Below, piece by piece: positions 31,832 to 42,493 of a stretch of DNA of 64,000 nucleotides. The translations under genes were made by a program, and so were the position numbers. The notes below the pieces were generated by a model. The model was not told the DNA's origin. It saw nothing but the letters and a program-made list of their open reading frames with translations, and ran no database searches. How positions within the stretch are numbered: position 1 is the stretch's first letter; every line of letters begins with the position of its first letter. The stretch spans positions 614,675-678,674 of the forward strand of contig SCFE01000023.1 in NCBI GenBank assembly GCA_004352715.1. Direction: 5' to 3'. Origin of the DNA: Hofstenia miamia. Taxonomy: Eukaryota > Xenacoelomorpha > Acoela.

Positions 31832-33152
31832 ATGAGACTGACTTTATCTGTATGCAGTCTTGTAATGCGTCGAGTAGTGCCGCCTTTACCTCAAAAAACT
31901 TTAATTCCCAATCCAATTCCAAAGTTAACACAAGAAAATTTTATGTATCGTGTTCATAGAAATAAAGCTTTTGAAAAGAAGCCGCCCTTGGAGGTTATTT
32001 TTATCAAGGACGTACCTGATGTTGCTGCTGCTGGAGAGCAGATATTTGTTCCACGGCTTAAAGCACGTAATGTGTATTTTCCCAATGGTGAAGTGGTCTA
32101 TGCATCTCCATTTAATATTCAGTGGTTTGATGTTGACAGGTTTTCAACTGAATTTTTTCATTATTTTAAATTACAGCTAATATTCTAGTGATAGAATTTA
32201 AATTGTTCAATATTCGCTTTTGCTAAAAGATTTCGTTAGAAATATTCGAATGACATTTCATGTAAAGTTTGTGCTATTGGAGTAGACGCAATAGTAAAAA
32301 ATTCAATAATTTGTTTGAGAAAAAGTGCGGAATCTTAAACTTACTTATTCGAAAAACAAAGTTGTACGTGTATAGCATTTTACGAGGCAGAAAATTGATA
32401 TTCAAAAGTTCAGGACTAGCATTCGGGGAACTGCATAGATGTTTCACTTTTTATTCCTGTCTTTTGGCAATATATTCAATTAGGTTTGCAATAATTGCTG
32501 CACACATCTAATTCATTCCTTTCAATATAGCTGTAAGATCACAATTTAGACAGATAATACCAAAAGTTATTGCACAATAGCAATGCATTTTATGGCATAA
32601 ATCTCTACCGCATTAATATATTGCTGTTTGCAATATCATACGTATTCATTATTTTCCAAATGAATTTGATTTATAATGCAGAGCTTTGCATGTAATTGTT
32701 GTTTTCATTCAATTTACTAATGAATTTGAGAGGTTGAAATTTTGTTCCGAATTACTGTAGTTTACGGTACTTTTAGTTACTGTATTCAATGACAGTTTAT
32801 CTTAATGACTCTTTTAAAGTCAATTAACAATTTATTTTTTAGATTTTACAAAAGCGGAATATTTTTGTCAGATTCTGGTCAGACAAGTTCTGCAATTTCG
32901 TTAACATCATACATTAAAACACTAACAGTCAAAGTTTCTTTTGTCAATACCACTGAACAGAAATTCCAGCTTACTCCCGATGTAGTTTCCTACTTGCTAA
33001 AAACTTATCACAATGTAGTTGCCTTAGCAGAGGACATCATCTTACCAGAAAAGCCTATTTCATCATCTGGGTGTTACACAATCCATATTAACATGAATGA
33101 TATTGACAATGTCCCGTTTCAAGTTCTTCTTGAAGAGAAGAGCGAGTTTTAG
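31832..33152 (+). CDS. MRPL9: Mitochondrial ribosomal protein L9 (bL9m)
   Basis: Nuclear gene for a protein of the large mitoribosomal subunit. Exon 31832-32139, intron 32140-32842 (GACAG|GTTTTC to TTTTTTAG|ATT), exon 32843-33152; the join (AG|A, Arg) keeps phase and gives 205 residues. The N-terminus has basic residues fitting a mitochondrial presequence. Residues 30-100 are the bL9 domain: LEVIFIKDVPDVAAAGEQIF, RLKARNVYFPNGEVVYASP. This aligns with the animal MRPL9 pattern of LILTQ..VG..GD, R..LLPQGLAVYASP. Exon 2 matches the C-terminal domain (LTPDVVSYLL, DIILPEKPISSSGCY). The protein is shorter than human MRPL9. The ATG at 31832 is the first in frame, but homology starting at LVMRRVVPPL leaves room for an upstream exon spliced near 31857 (CTGTATGCAG). 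A three-codon upstream ORF overlaps this start. Confidence 0.9.
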
Positions 33153-33167
33153 TTGTGTAATTAGAAT

Positions 33168-33173
33168 AATAAA
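33168..33173 (+). terminator. Poly(A) signal of MRPL9
   Basis: AATAAA 16 nt after the MRPL9 stop codon. Confidence 0.6.
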
Positions 33174-34077
33174 TTTATTTTGCAGTTACATTTTCGCTGA
33201 ATTTCTAAAAATCTTCAGAATTGATTCGTATGGGATAAAACCTAAAGTAGGTATTATCGTCAGCAGTACCAATTACTAAGAAGTACATGTACTTGTTCGA
33301 AGTTAATAAAATGTGAATAGATAAAAATCTCAATTTAGTTTTTTTGAAATTAAATAATTTTTTATGAAGATATGGCTTATTAAAAAAATATTGTCAATTT
33401 TTACTAAATTTCTACTTATAGGAATTTAAATAAAACTTAACAGCACAGTAAGCATTGCATTACATTCTCTAGATCTTTGATGACATTAGGAAAACATTAC
33501 TGTAGGTGTTTATTGGAAAGTCCAGTGATTGCTAGTCTAATCTAACTTTAGGGGAGACCAATGTCGAAGAAGTAATACATTGATTTCTTTATCAAACAAT
33601 TTTGAAAATGATTTATGTCACACTATTCTAAATGCTGCAGCAGATTACAGAAATCAAAATTCAAAATAGATGAGGGCATCCAAATTACACATCTTCAGAC
33701 TGACAATCAGAATACTTACAATCTTCGCACATTTCTTGTCACCCAAGTTAGTGAAGTCACAATTGTCTAAATTTTAGAGCATTATCAATTAATTGGAAAT
33801 TGAAAAATAATGTAATGAGCATGTGTACAGTTATGTACTAATTTTTACCAGCTTCAAATGATTATTTAATAACCAAGAACACGATTTAGAAGCTGCTCTA
33901 AATTTGCATCTGTTTATTTAGTGATGGCAATAATACCAACCATTGAAAATTTGAATGTTCAGATATTATAAAGAATTGCGAAATTGTGAGAAAACATTCT
34001 TAGATTGATCACAAAATATGTGTGGTGAATAAATTTTGCGCATTATTATTAGTTCATTTAAGTGCTGTTATGTAAGA
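33174..34077. other. Intergenic, nothing recognised
   Basis: AT-rich sequence without readable genes or repeat ends. Confidence 0.45.
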
Positions 34078-34402
34078 GTTTTCCAGGCTGCTTCCCCGGC
34101 CGCCTTTCTATGCTTTATACCCGTAAAAGCTTTACCCGTGTTTGGCCTTATCCGTAATAGTTTTACCCTTACACGCGAAAGTACATTACCCATGTTTTTT
34201 AGGAAGTATAACAAATTATAACAAAATAAAAACAATGAAAACAATAATGCAAAATANNNNNNNNNNNNNNNNNNNNNTACCCGTGTTTGGCCTTATCCGT
34301 AATAGTTTTACCCTTACACGCGAAAGTACATTACCCATGTTTTTTAGGAAGTATAACAAATTATAACAAAATAAAAACAATGAAAACAATAATGCAAAAT
34401 AT
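34078..34402. repeat. TTACCC-rich patch duplicated around a 21-N gap
   Basis: TACCCGTGTTTGGCC and about 110 following bases occur immediately before and immediately after the gap 34257-34277. The patch has an unusual density of TTACCC words (TTTACCCGTG, TTTACCCTT, ATTACCCATG) and is more GC-rich than its surroundings. Origin unknown. Confidence 0.6.
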
Positions 34403-35752
34403 AAAAGAAAATATAACAATTTTGCAAACGAATAGAAAGATATTAATCCATCAAACTGTCTTTTTTCTTTATTATATAGTTGGCCTCCTCAGCTCACATT
34501 AAAATTCCAATGAAAAACATGTTTATGGTACATGAAATTAATACTAGTAATAAGTACATTTCTCCCCTAACAGCATGCAGCCATTATTAAGGCTGACTAA
34601 GGAACTGTTTCTCGTTGGCTACAGGCATTTGTAAACTAATGCCCATGTTCCACAGATTTTGTCTAGCATCAATAAAGCCTTCTTTGCAATAGCAAGCTAA
34701 TAGACACGTTCAACCAGGGCGTGGATGGTAGCTATTAGAATTTACCGTAAAAAAATTTTACGTTTAGTATTTTTAAATAGTGCAAATGTGTGTAGAAAAC
34801 CCGTACTCGCACAGCTCTAGTTCAGTTCATGCACGTTTATTTTTACTGAAGAGTAAAAATTTTCTCAAGAGAACAGTTTATTGAATTTTGTATTGATTTT
34901 AGCTTGACAGATTATTTGAAAAAGTAAATGTCATGCTTATTTAATGAGTTTGCTATATTTCTCAGTATCATGAAGCTGTTTGGGTATTAACCTTGAAAGA
35001 ACAATTATTCACGTTTTATTGATTTAATGAAACTGATTACAAAGTGTTGACATTTCCAAAACTTTGAATTTAATCAAATGTCTAAGTTAATTACAACGCA
35101 TACAATATAAATATAAATTTATTCAAAATACGCTTTCATTTTCAAATTTTTTATCGTGTTAAATGTTGTATGATAAGTTAAAAGTTTTTCGATTCAGCTT
35201 TATTCAATGACAGGTTTTTCCTTGAAATAAAGATCACAAGTATTATATACTGTGAAATTCTTTTTAGTTTCGTTTTATTAGCATTGCTTTTCATTCTAAT
35301 GTTTTTTGCTGCGGCCCAATATCTTTAGTAAGATTTTGATAGAATTTGTGATAAATTATAAACAACACTAGTTAAGCCAATCTGGAAACTCACACTCGTC
35401 TTGAAACTATCCCCTTCATTTGCTTCCTGCTTTAGGAATCCAATTTTACAATTGCTTTATAAAGCAGCCTTATAATATTTAAGAAGAATCAAATACCAGT
35501 TCATTTCAATATTTTCTAATGGTAAAGACCATCTTTTTTAATTTAGAATAGTCACTACAAAATACTAACTATACAAATGAAGACATTCAAAAATCTAGAT
35601 TTATACTTTGAAATGAAAATAATATACTTTCTTCAACTAAGTGTAATTTAGTTTTTGATTAAATATTCCAATTTTAAAACGCATATTTTATTACGTTATG
35701 GAGTGGTGTGTCACAACTATCCCACTACAAGGTTAACAAAAACATCATTTAA
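34403..35752. other. Intergenic, nothing recognised
   Basis: AT-rich. No coding frame of note on either strand. Confidence 0.45.
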
Positions 35753-36253
35753 CCTTAACTGGACCAGCGTGCCATATATCGCACGCTTCTTAAAAGCATG
35801 CTAGCACCCCCATTCGATAACTAATTATTGATTACAAATAGTTTAAAGTGTAAGTCAACTAATTAAAGGATTAATATTCATTCGTGTTATTCTCTTAGAT
35901 GTAGAGTGCATATAAACTTTGAATACAAATTGTATAAAATATGCGCCATGTCTAAGCAATCTCTTTATTGTGGCTTTTGTTTTTAAGCAATTTACTTTGT
36001 AATTTTTTTATTTTCACGTTTGTATCATTTTTACACAGTAGAATTCCTTAAAAAGATCTAGCTAAATTTTCACATTTTAGAAAAATTAGTACTATAATAG
36101 ACCAGCGTGACATATTTGGCAAAGAGTCTAATCAGATTGAAAATTACAAAAATTTTAAAATAAAATATATCCATGAAATAATTATGTAGCATTTTTACGA
36201 ATACCACTATAAAATGAATTTTATACATTGATGTATATTTGGTCCAGTTAAGG
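35753..36253. mobile_element. piggyBac-like MITE
   Basis: 501 bp. Left end TTAA|CCTTAACTGGACCAGCG. The right end on the minus strand is CCTTAACTGGACCAAATA, preceded by TCAA, a one-base change from the TTAA target. The 13-bp inverted termini, the TTAA target and the GCGTGCCATATATCGCACGC palindrome just inside fit piggyBac-type elements. An internal GACCAGCGTGACATAT at 36099 repeats the subterminal motif. No transposase; the 36070-36348 minus frame is not recognisable. Confidence 0.6.
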
Positions 36254-36949
36254 TTGAATATAACTACAATAACTTGAGTAGATGTGATTTTTTTCTCTTC
36301 TTTGAACTTGATTTCAATAGTTAAAAATATCGATGAATACAGTACCATTTTACTATAATCACTGTAAGCCTACTTTCATTTTATACTCATACTTGCAAAG
36401 ATGAAAACAGTTTGTCCTTAAACAGTTTCTCTTATATTGTAAACCTTTCCTTGTATATAAAGTGTGTCAAATTAATGGCTCACACTTGTGTAAAAACGAT
36501 TCTTTACAAACGTCACTAAACATTTCCAAGATTTAATAAAGACATTCAAATATATTTCAACTTAGGAAGCCATCATTAGTTTCTTTACAAATTAGTTGCT
36601 CAAAATTTACTTGATTTTATAATTTTATATTTCATTAAATCTTAATTGGTAATAACAATTCATGCATATAATCATCTTTCGTATTTAGACTCGGTTAGAA
36701 TGATTTAATTAAAATGCTTTCAATGATTTTGAGACGTTTTGCTTCTGTATTCTGGACAATTTTTGAGATAAGATATTCTTTATTCAAATAAATAGTAACA
36801 ATTAGAAACTGGCAATTTATTTGAATAGCGTCATAAAATATACAAAACATATAAATTCATACAATAGAATAATACACTATATACAATAAATCTAACCGGC
36901 TATTGCTCTAAAAATTTCAAGAACGAGATATTGTTAAATCATTATTGTA
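36254..36949. other. Intergenic, nothing recognised
   Basis: AT-rich, no feature. Confidence 0.45.
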
Positions 36950-37175
36950 GAATTTGTATCCTAGCGATGTTTTAACCGAAATAAATTTTAATTTGCTTCC
37001 TAAAGGCTTGCAATTTTTCAATGTTCTTTATCTCTTTAGGTAATGAATTCCAATTTCAAATAGCAATATTAATGAATGATTGCTTCAAAACTTTTTTTCT
37101 TTGCCTAATGCAGGTAAAGTGTTTTGATCTGGAATTCTGCTTATTGACATAGCCAGGCATTGAATTAGTATAAGG

Positions 37176-37993
37176 TAGTGTTCTGTCTCCAAGGCAATTT
37201 TTTCTTGGCCTTAGCCGGCCGTAAAAATAAAATTCCCCCATAGCTGGCCGCTAGCCGTAATTTTTTAATATAGTCGGTGCTTTTCTTTACTACTAAGTGC
37301 AATATTTTCAATTCAACAATTAAAACATATGCATAGTTTGAACAATTACAGAAAATTATAAAAGCGGCTGTTTTAAAAACCGCAATACAAATAAAATTGA
37401 TGGAAAAATTCTAATGTTCAAAAATTTTATTAACATGTGCTGGACTGAGGCGATTTCTTGTATCAGAAATAGTCTTTCCCTCACCCACTAAGCACTCTTT
37501 CACATCCATTTTGTGTTTCTGGTGTAGCACGTAAATGCCTGGCATTGACGGCCAAATTGGGGTACTTAATGCGACCTTCTGATTTACAATAATTAATGTA
37601 GCGTCATGAGACAGTTCCCTACATGTAGTTTTGAGTCCTGATAAATATATATTAATACAATGCGTAATATGATACAATTTTTTTGTAATGCTCTCTTGGA
37701 AAAGGGCGCACTGGGGATGTGATCTCACACCCCCACCCCTTCCTACGTCCCTGTATTCTCAATATTGCAATGCATTCTGTGTACTTGTTAAGCATACATA
37801 TAAACTAAAATATATTTGTGAGTCATATACAATATCCTCACTTTTATTATGAGAGTTCAAAACTGAAACAACGTGTACTCAATTGCAAATTAGTATTTTC
37901 GAATATGAATTTTAGCCGGTATTTTGCCGCAGCTGGCCGTTAGCAGTGGCTCTTTGGCCGTAGCTGGCCGTTGACCGTGGCCGCAGAACACTT
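37176..37993 (-). mobile_element. hAT element, 818 bp, with 8-bp target duplication
   Basis: Ends TAGTGTTCTG (left) and, on the minus strand, AAGTGTTCTG (right), flanked by GTATAAGG and GTATACGG (7 of 8 match). Subterminal stretches are rich in TGGCCGTAGC words in both orientations (37200-37255 and 37905-37985). It carries a hAT C-terminal remnant and interrupts a LINE fragment whose reading resumes on both sides. Confidence 0.75.
37411..37570 (-). pseudogene. hAT transposase C-terminal remnant
   Basis: Minus strand. ARHLRATPETQN.CERVLSG in one frame and GKTISDTRNRLSPAHVNKI in the next, the hAT dimerisation domain signature (P.....ER.FS..G.....R..L....V...L). A frameshift separates the two. 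It ends at the stop at 37411-37413. Only this tail remains. Confidence 0.7.
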
Positions 37994-38106
37994 GTATACG
38001 GTGGTAATTTTTTGATGAGTTTAAGAAATTAGCACCGTTTTTAAAATAATTAGCTGTCTTGGGAAAAGGATAGACCAAGAAATACAGTGCTTACGTCTGG
38101 AAGAAT

Positions 38107-38425
38107 TTTAATTTCCATAATTTAAGTGACTCTTTATAAATGAATGGAAAAATTGAATTGCTTCGGTATTCTATAAAATTTTCACGTCATAACTTAGTCC
38201 ACAATCTTTTAGATGTTTTGAAATGATAGAATTCGTTTCGTGTTTTCTTTTTTACTTAGTTGCCGAGCGCAATATCCTATATAGTTCTCATCATAGGTGC
38301 ATTGACTCTTATAAATTACATTGGTTCTATCGAACATGTTAGTTGCTGATTTTAGGCCAAGCCTTGCATCCATTTTATCGATCAGCCAATTTCCAATTTT
38401 TTAGATATATAGCTGTCAATCATTA
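38107..38425 (-). pseudogene. Penelope-like element GIY-YIG fragment
   Basis: Minus strand: RTNVIYKSQCTYDENYIGYC, then ARQLSKK. This resembles the GIY-YIG endonuclease start of Penelope-like retroelements (NVVYKF.C....YIG.T.R.L). After a frameshift comes SKHLKDCGLSYDVKIL.NTEAI, resembling the EHL..TGH.....KIL segment. The upstream RT is not readable with confidence up to 39170. The assignment rests on motif order only. Confidence 0.5.
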
Positions 38426-38429
38426 ATAT

Positions 38430-40639
38430 ATTTTATTAATGATCTCCCTCCATCTATTGGTTTTGAAGCAAGGACTTTGAAAATGGTTATCCTCCGGATT
38501 TCCAAGTGTTGCGTTGTTTATGCGGTTTTACAAGTTCAGAAATCAGTGGAAGTCGGATGGGGTAAAGTTTTTCGGAGGAAATTTTGACGTTGTGGGTCTT
38601 ATTTGTCTCAGTCACATTCCTTATCCTTTCCAAACCAGGATTTATTTTAATAGCACAATTCAAGCGTTCCAATGTTTAGTAATAGAACTGAGCAGTTTTA
38701 AAAGCTTAAAAAAATTATGTATTGTAATGTCAAATTGAATCCCACATTCGTCTTTTCTTGCTTGCGGTTGAGGCGCTTCACCTTTCTAACCCATTAATTA
38801 CGTTTAATGTTTTTTTGTGAGAAACAAGTTACCAAATTTGTCAAAAAAGCCTTGAACAGGTCAAGGATCCTAGAGAAAGGCAAATATCAACTGTTTTTTT
38901 TATCGTTTTGTTTCAATTTATGTGGACCCTTTTCCAATTTTCGGAATTTTTCAAGTTGTTTCAGATATCTATTTAAACTTTATGATAGGAACTGCACTAA
39001 ACTTCTATTCTTCAACTGTTATTGTCGCATTAAGAGGGTGCTGATGTTTTTCCAAATTGAACTCGGTCTTGCAATCAGATCTCTCCACATCTTCAAGATC
39101 CGCGTTTCTACGTTGCTGCAGCCATTCCTACAACTTTATTTGTTTAAAGACTCGTCACCATATACAGCCTGAAATTTTCACAAAACAGTGATTGCAGAAT
39201 GGTCATTTATTAATCTGTATTTTCTAAAAGTGACTGCTTTTGGGGTGTGGAGATAGGACGTAAGTTACTAGATAAGTTAGCAATTGATATTGCTCAGTAT
39301 CTGTCAACAGTAAGGTACAATCTTCGCGAAGAGAAATATTAGTTATTATGGATACATAGCATAGTAATTCAGTAAAATGAATCTACATTGATAGTAAGAT
39401 CCAGCGAAATTTTGAGAATGACATTGATTTGAGAAGCGTTTATATGCAATCGTCATTATAAGAAGCAACACACTTTGAAATTGTTATAGAAATTTCTCCA
39501 TTAATTTTATGGGATAGTTTCTGGAAGGGCCCTAGCCACGGGGAGAAGGTCAGGCGAGCCCTACTGCACAATAAAGCTAAGAGCAAAATCAGCGTGTAAA
39601 AATATAATTTTTTAATTCAATAATGTCGTGAAGTGTTCTTCTAAGGTCTATTTTGTCAATATTTTCACTTGATCACTACTAGATGCCTCCAAGTCAGAAA
39701 GTCTTGTTTACGCCCATGCACATTGGTCTAAAATATGATAATGGCAATATTATGGTAGCTTGAATTCCATTATTGATATAGTGACTATGCACTCAATAAA
39801 TAATTGCAATAATAGGCATTACGGAAAAAATGGGAAAATCATGGTAAATAACCAAAAATCATTAAATCAAAATTCAATTTGTTAAAGATGATAAGCGAAA
39901 AGTTTTAGTTTCTACTAGGATTTCGTCAAAATTCCCCAACAGTTTGGTTGACATTTAAGAAAACCGCAAGTGCTTCCGAATTCAATGAGGTCAAACTTTT
40001 ACGATAATCTGTATGCATTACCGGCTAGCCGGACTAGCAATAACTGGCATGCACACCGTTTGGAAAATTCCAACAAGGTTGGTTATTCTATCAGGCAAAA
40101 TTTAAAAAGACATTTCCAGTTATCTCTGATAAAAAGTGAATTTTACTTAGTTTAGTAGAAAACCCTATGAAAATCTTTTTGAGAAAATTTTATTTTTCGG
40201 CAGCCTACAGTATTTGCAATTAGAATAATAACTAAATTTATGCTTCTGCAAACTCATTAAATTGTTCTGCTTTTTGAATGTGTATTTTTACTTCCAATTT
40301 CTTATGAACTAACTAATATTAAAGCAATTTGCACTTGAGAATTTAAGAAACTTTATAAAAAATGAAGCTTTGACGCTAGCATTTTTTTAGTATTGGAAAG
40401 GACCCTCAAACCAAGTTTGACATTTTGTTTGCAAACATATTCAAAATTGTTTGAACAAATTTTGGGAAAATGGAGAAATATGTGATTTTAACCATTCTAA
40501 ATCGATTGTTCATTCTGACAGACTAGGATGTCAATGACAATGCTTTTGGAATAGTTTATTTCAGTAAACAATATTCATTCTGCACTTTTTCAATTACAGA
40601 ATGCAATAAAATTCTGAAATGTCCCTTAACATTGACATG
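38430..40639. other. Mostly unassigned intergenic sequence
   Basis: A 121-codon plus frame at 38807-39172 has no recognisable domain and may be antisense to decayed retroelement sequence. Near 39517-39570, GGGCCCTAGCCACGGGGAG resembles hAT termini, but no partner end was found. Otherwise AT-rich without features. Confidence 0.35.
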
Positions 40640-40845
40640 CAGGGTAACTTTAATTCCACTTCTGCTGTGAAACTCTCTTTGTTCAAGTCCATTCCTCGCG
40701 CTATTCTTCCCGTTCCTTGTTCCACTGTATGGAACGTTTCCAGAAGCGTGCCTTCAAATAGATCTCTCCCTTGCCATACAAAGACGCCCTTCTCAAATTC
40801 TCCACTCTTCCGCTGGGGAAATGGCGCACCTTTCCGATAAAAGCA
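40640..40845 (-). other. GC-rich island with open frames on both strands
   Basis: About 200 bp of near-balanced GC in a very AT-rich setting. The minus strand is open for about 80 codons (FYRKGAPFPQRKSGEFEKGV, FVWQGRDLFEGTLLETFH, then a stop near 40605); the plus strand is open for 73 codons (40619-40840). No clear splice sites flank it. It may be an exon, a processed fragment or a horizontally acquired piece. Function unknown. Confidence 0.35.
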
Positions 40846-41188
40846 ACATTGCTAGTATAGTCTGCACAAAACGCTTCAACATAAACTATACGAAATGCAT
40901 GAAAAATACAAAAATCATTAAAATCTTTAAGAACTTCAAAGATTAAAATTTTTGACTTCTTAAATTGATCCTTAAATCTGTTAGGGTTTTTCTTCCATCC
41001 TAATTATTATAAATCACGTCTACTATTTGTGTCAGGTCGGGTTAACACATTTCCCATTATGATAGTGAATTCCAACCTGCTTATAAATTACTTGCCTTAA
41101 TTAAATTCTTGTCTATGCGAAAAGGCGTGAAGATAGACATATAACAAGATTTTGGAAGCCTTTGAGTGCTAAAATATTTTGGATGATG

Positions 41189-41340
41189 TGCGCAGGAGCG
41201 TACCCATAAAAATGCATTTCACGATCCTAGATTTTAAATTTTTCAATTTTTTACGAAAAAATTTTTTGATTTATCCAGTCAAAATTAAGTTTGGAAACCT
41301 GACGAGGGACATGGTGGAATGTANGGGGGGGGGGGGGGGA
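41189..41340 (+). repeat. hAT-like repeat, copy 1, ending at an N and poly-G
   Basis: Starts CAGGAGCGTACCCATAAA, then AAATGCATTTCACGATCCTAG, and runs to GGTGGAATGT before the N at 41324 and a run of 14 G. It shares its body with 42370-42493. Confidence 0.5.
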
Positions 41341-42364
41341 GAGATGCGGAAATATTGTCGCTAATTTTGTTATGAATAACAAGTTTTATCATTGTTTCAT
41401 ACAATGACCATGTTCTAGACGTTCCGTTTTAAATCTTTATCTCATCTGCAAATACTAATTAACCTTTTTTAAAAAATTTTTATACTAATAAATATACTTT
41501 AGAAGAAAAAAAATGAAGTTTGTGACATGTGAATTAATTATTAGATGAAAAAATATGTTTTTAATTAAGCACAAAGTCCATATATAGAACTTTTAGCACA
41601 GTTAGGTAGAATTTCTACAATGAAATCTTATAGATTGTTCAGTATCACTAGATATTCCGTACACCTGAAAAATTATTTATGGGTGTCAATTCATTGATTA
41701 ATTGAACGATTGGAAGTGTAAAATTCGATTGATTTGTCAGTGCAAAAACAGAAGGGAGATAATCTATATTAATTTTGATCATACATTCCATGTAGTTGGT
41801 GAGATGAATTGCAAATGAATATTAAGAATTAAAATATAAATTCGATTGCACTTTTATCGGTGAAAACTAGATTTGATACGCCTTTTTCAAAGATTCTTCT
41901 AGGACTGTTTGATGCTTGTTTCTTATCCTGAGATAATAAGGTATATCACTTATTAATCTAAATTTTATTTATTGTTTAAAGGAAGATGGTCTTTAAATTT
42001 TAATTAAAACAGCGAATGGATTTTATCTAAATAATTTATCATATATACATCAAGAGTCTCATTGCATTGACAATGATTTCTTAGAAGTTTTTGATCTTTT
42101 CTTCATATTGTTTGTTCTTCCACCTTTAAAAGTATTAACAATACTTAAGTATTGTGTCATTAATTTTGCCATTTGAATCTCATAAAGTTGATTTTCTGTT
42201 AATCCTTATAAATTGGTAACTGTAATTTGCATTTTAAAATAGTTCGAGTTGAAGCATATTCATTTTATGATTATTTAACTTACACAATCGGCTATGCTTT
42301 ATTCAAAAACTTGGTTTAGCAGAGATACAACGGGACGCAATTCATAACCTGGTTTGAAAATATT

Positions 42365-42493
42365 GAGGAAATAAACCCTAAAAATGCATTTCACTATCCT
42401 AGATTTAAGTTGTACATTTTTTTACGGAATTTTTTTGATTTAACCAGTGAAAATCCAATTTAAAAACCTGAAGGGAGCATTCCACCCCTCTTG
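42365..42493 (+). repeat. hAT-like repeat, copy 2
   Basis: AAAATGCATTTCACTATCCTAG and the following 100 bases match the repeat at 41189. Its right end, read on the minus strand, is CAGTGGCGTCTGCAAGAGG, of the CAGTGGCG type common in hAT termini. Its left end is missing. Together the two copies show both ends of one family. Confidence 0.5.

Larger units (their letters stand above)
36950..38105 (-). pseudogene. LINE (CR1-like) C-terminal fragment, split by a hAT element
   Basis: Minus strand. Upstream part near 38000-38105 (LIKKLPPYT), then after the insertion 37176-37993 it resumes: NSMPGYVNKQNSRSKHFTCI, RQRKKVLKQSFINIAI, and WNSLPKEIKNIEKLQAFRKQ. The sequence WNSLP..I plus the basic stretch before it is the usual C-terminal signature of CR1/Jockey-type LINE reverse transcriptases. 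There is a stop directly before NWNSLP. Confidence 0.65.

Noticed and set aside
38807-39172. 121-codon plus frame as a gene
   Set aside because: No domain, strongly F-rich, probably antisense to decayed retroelement sequence.
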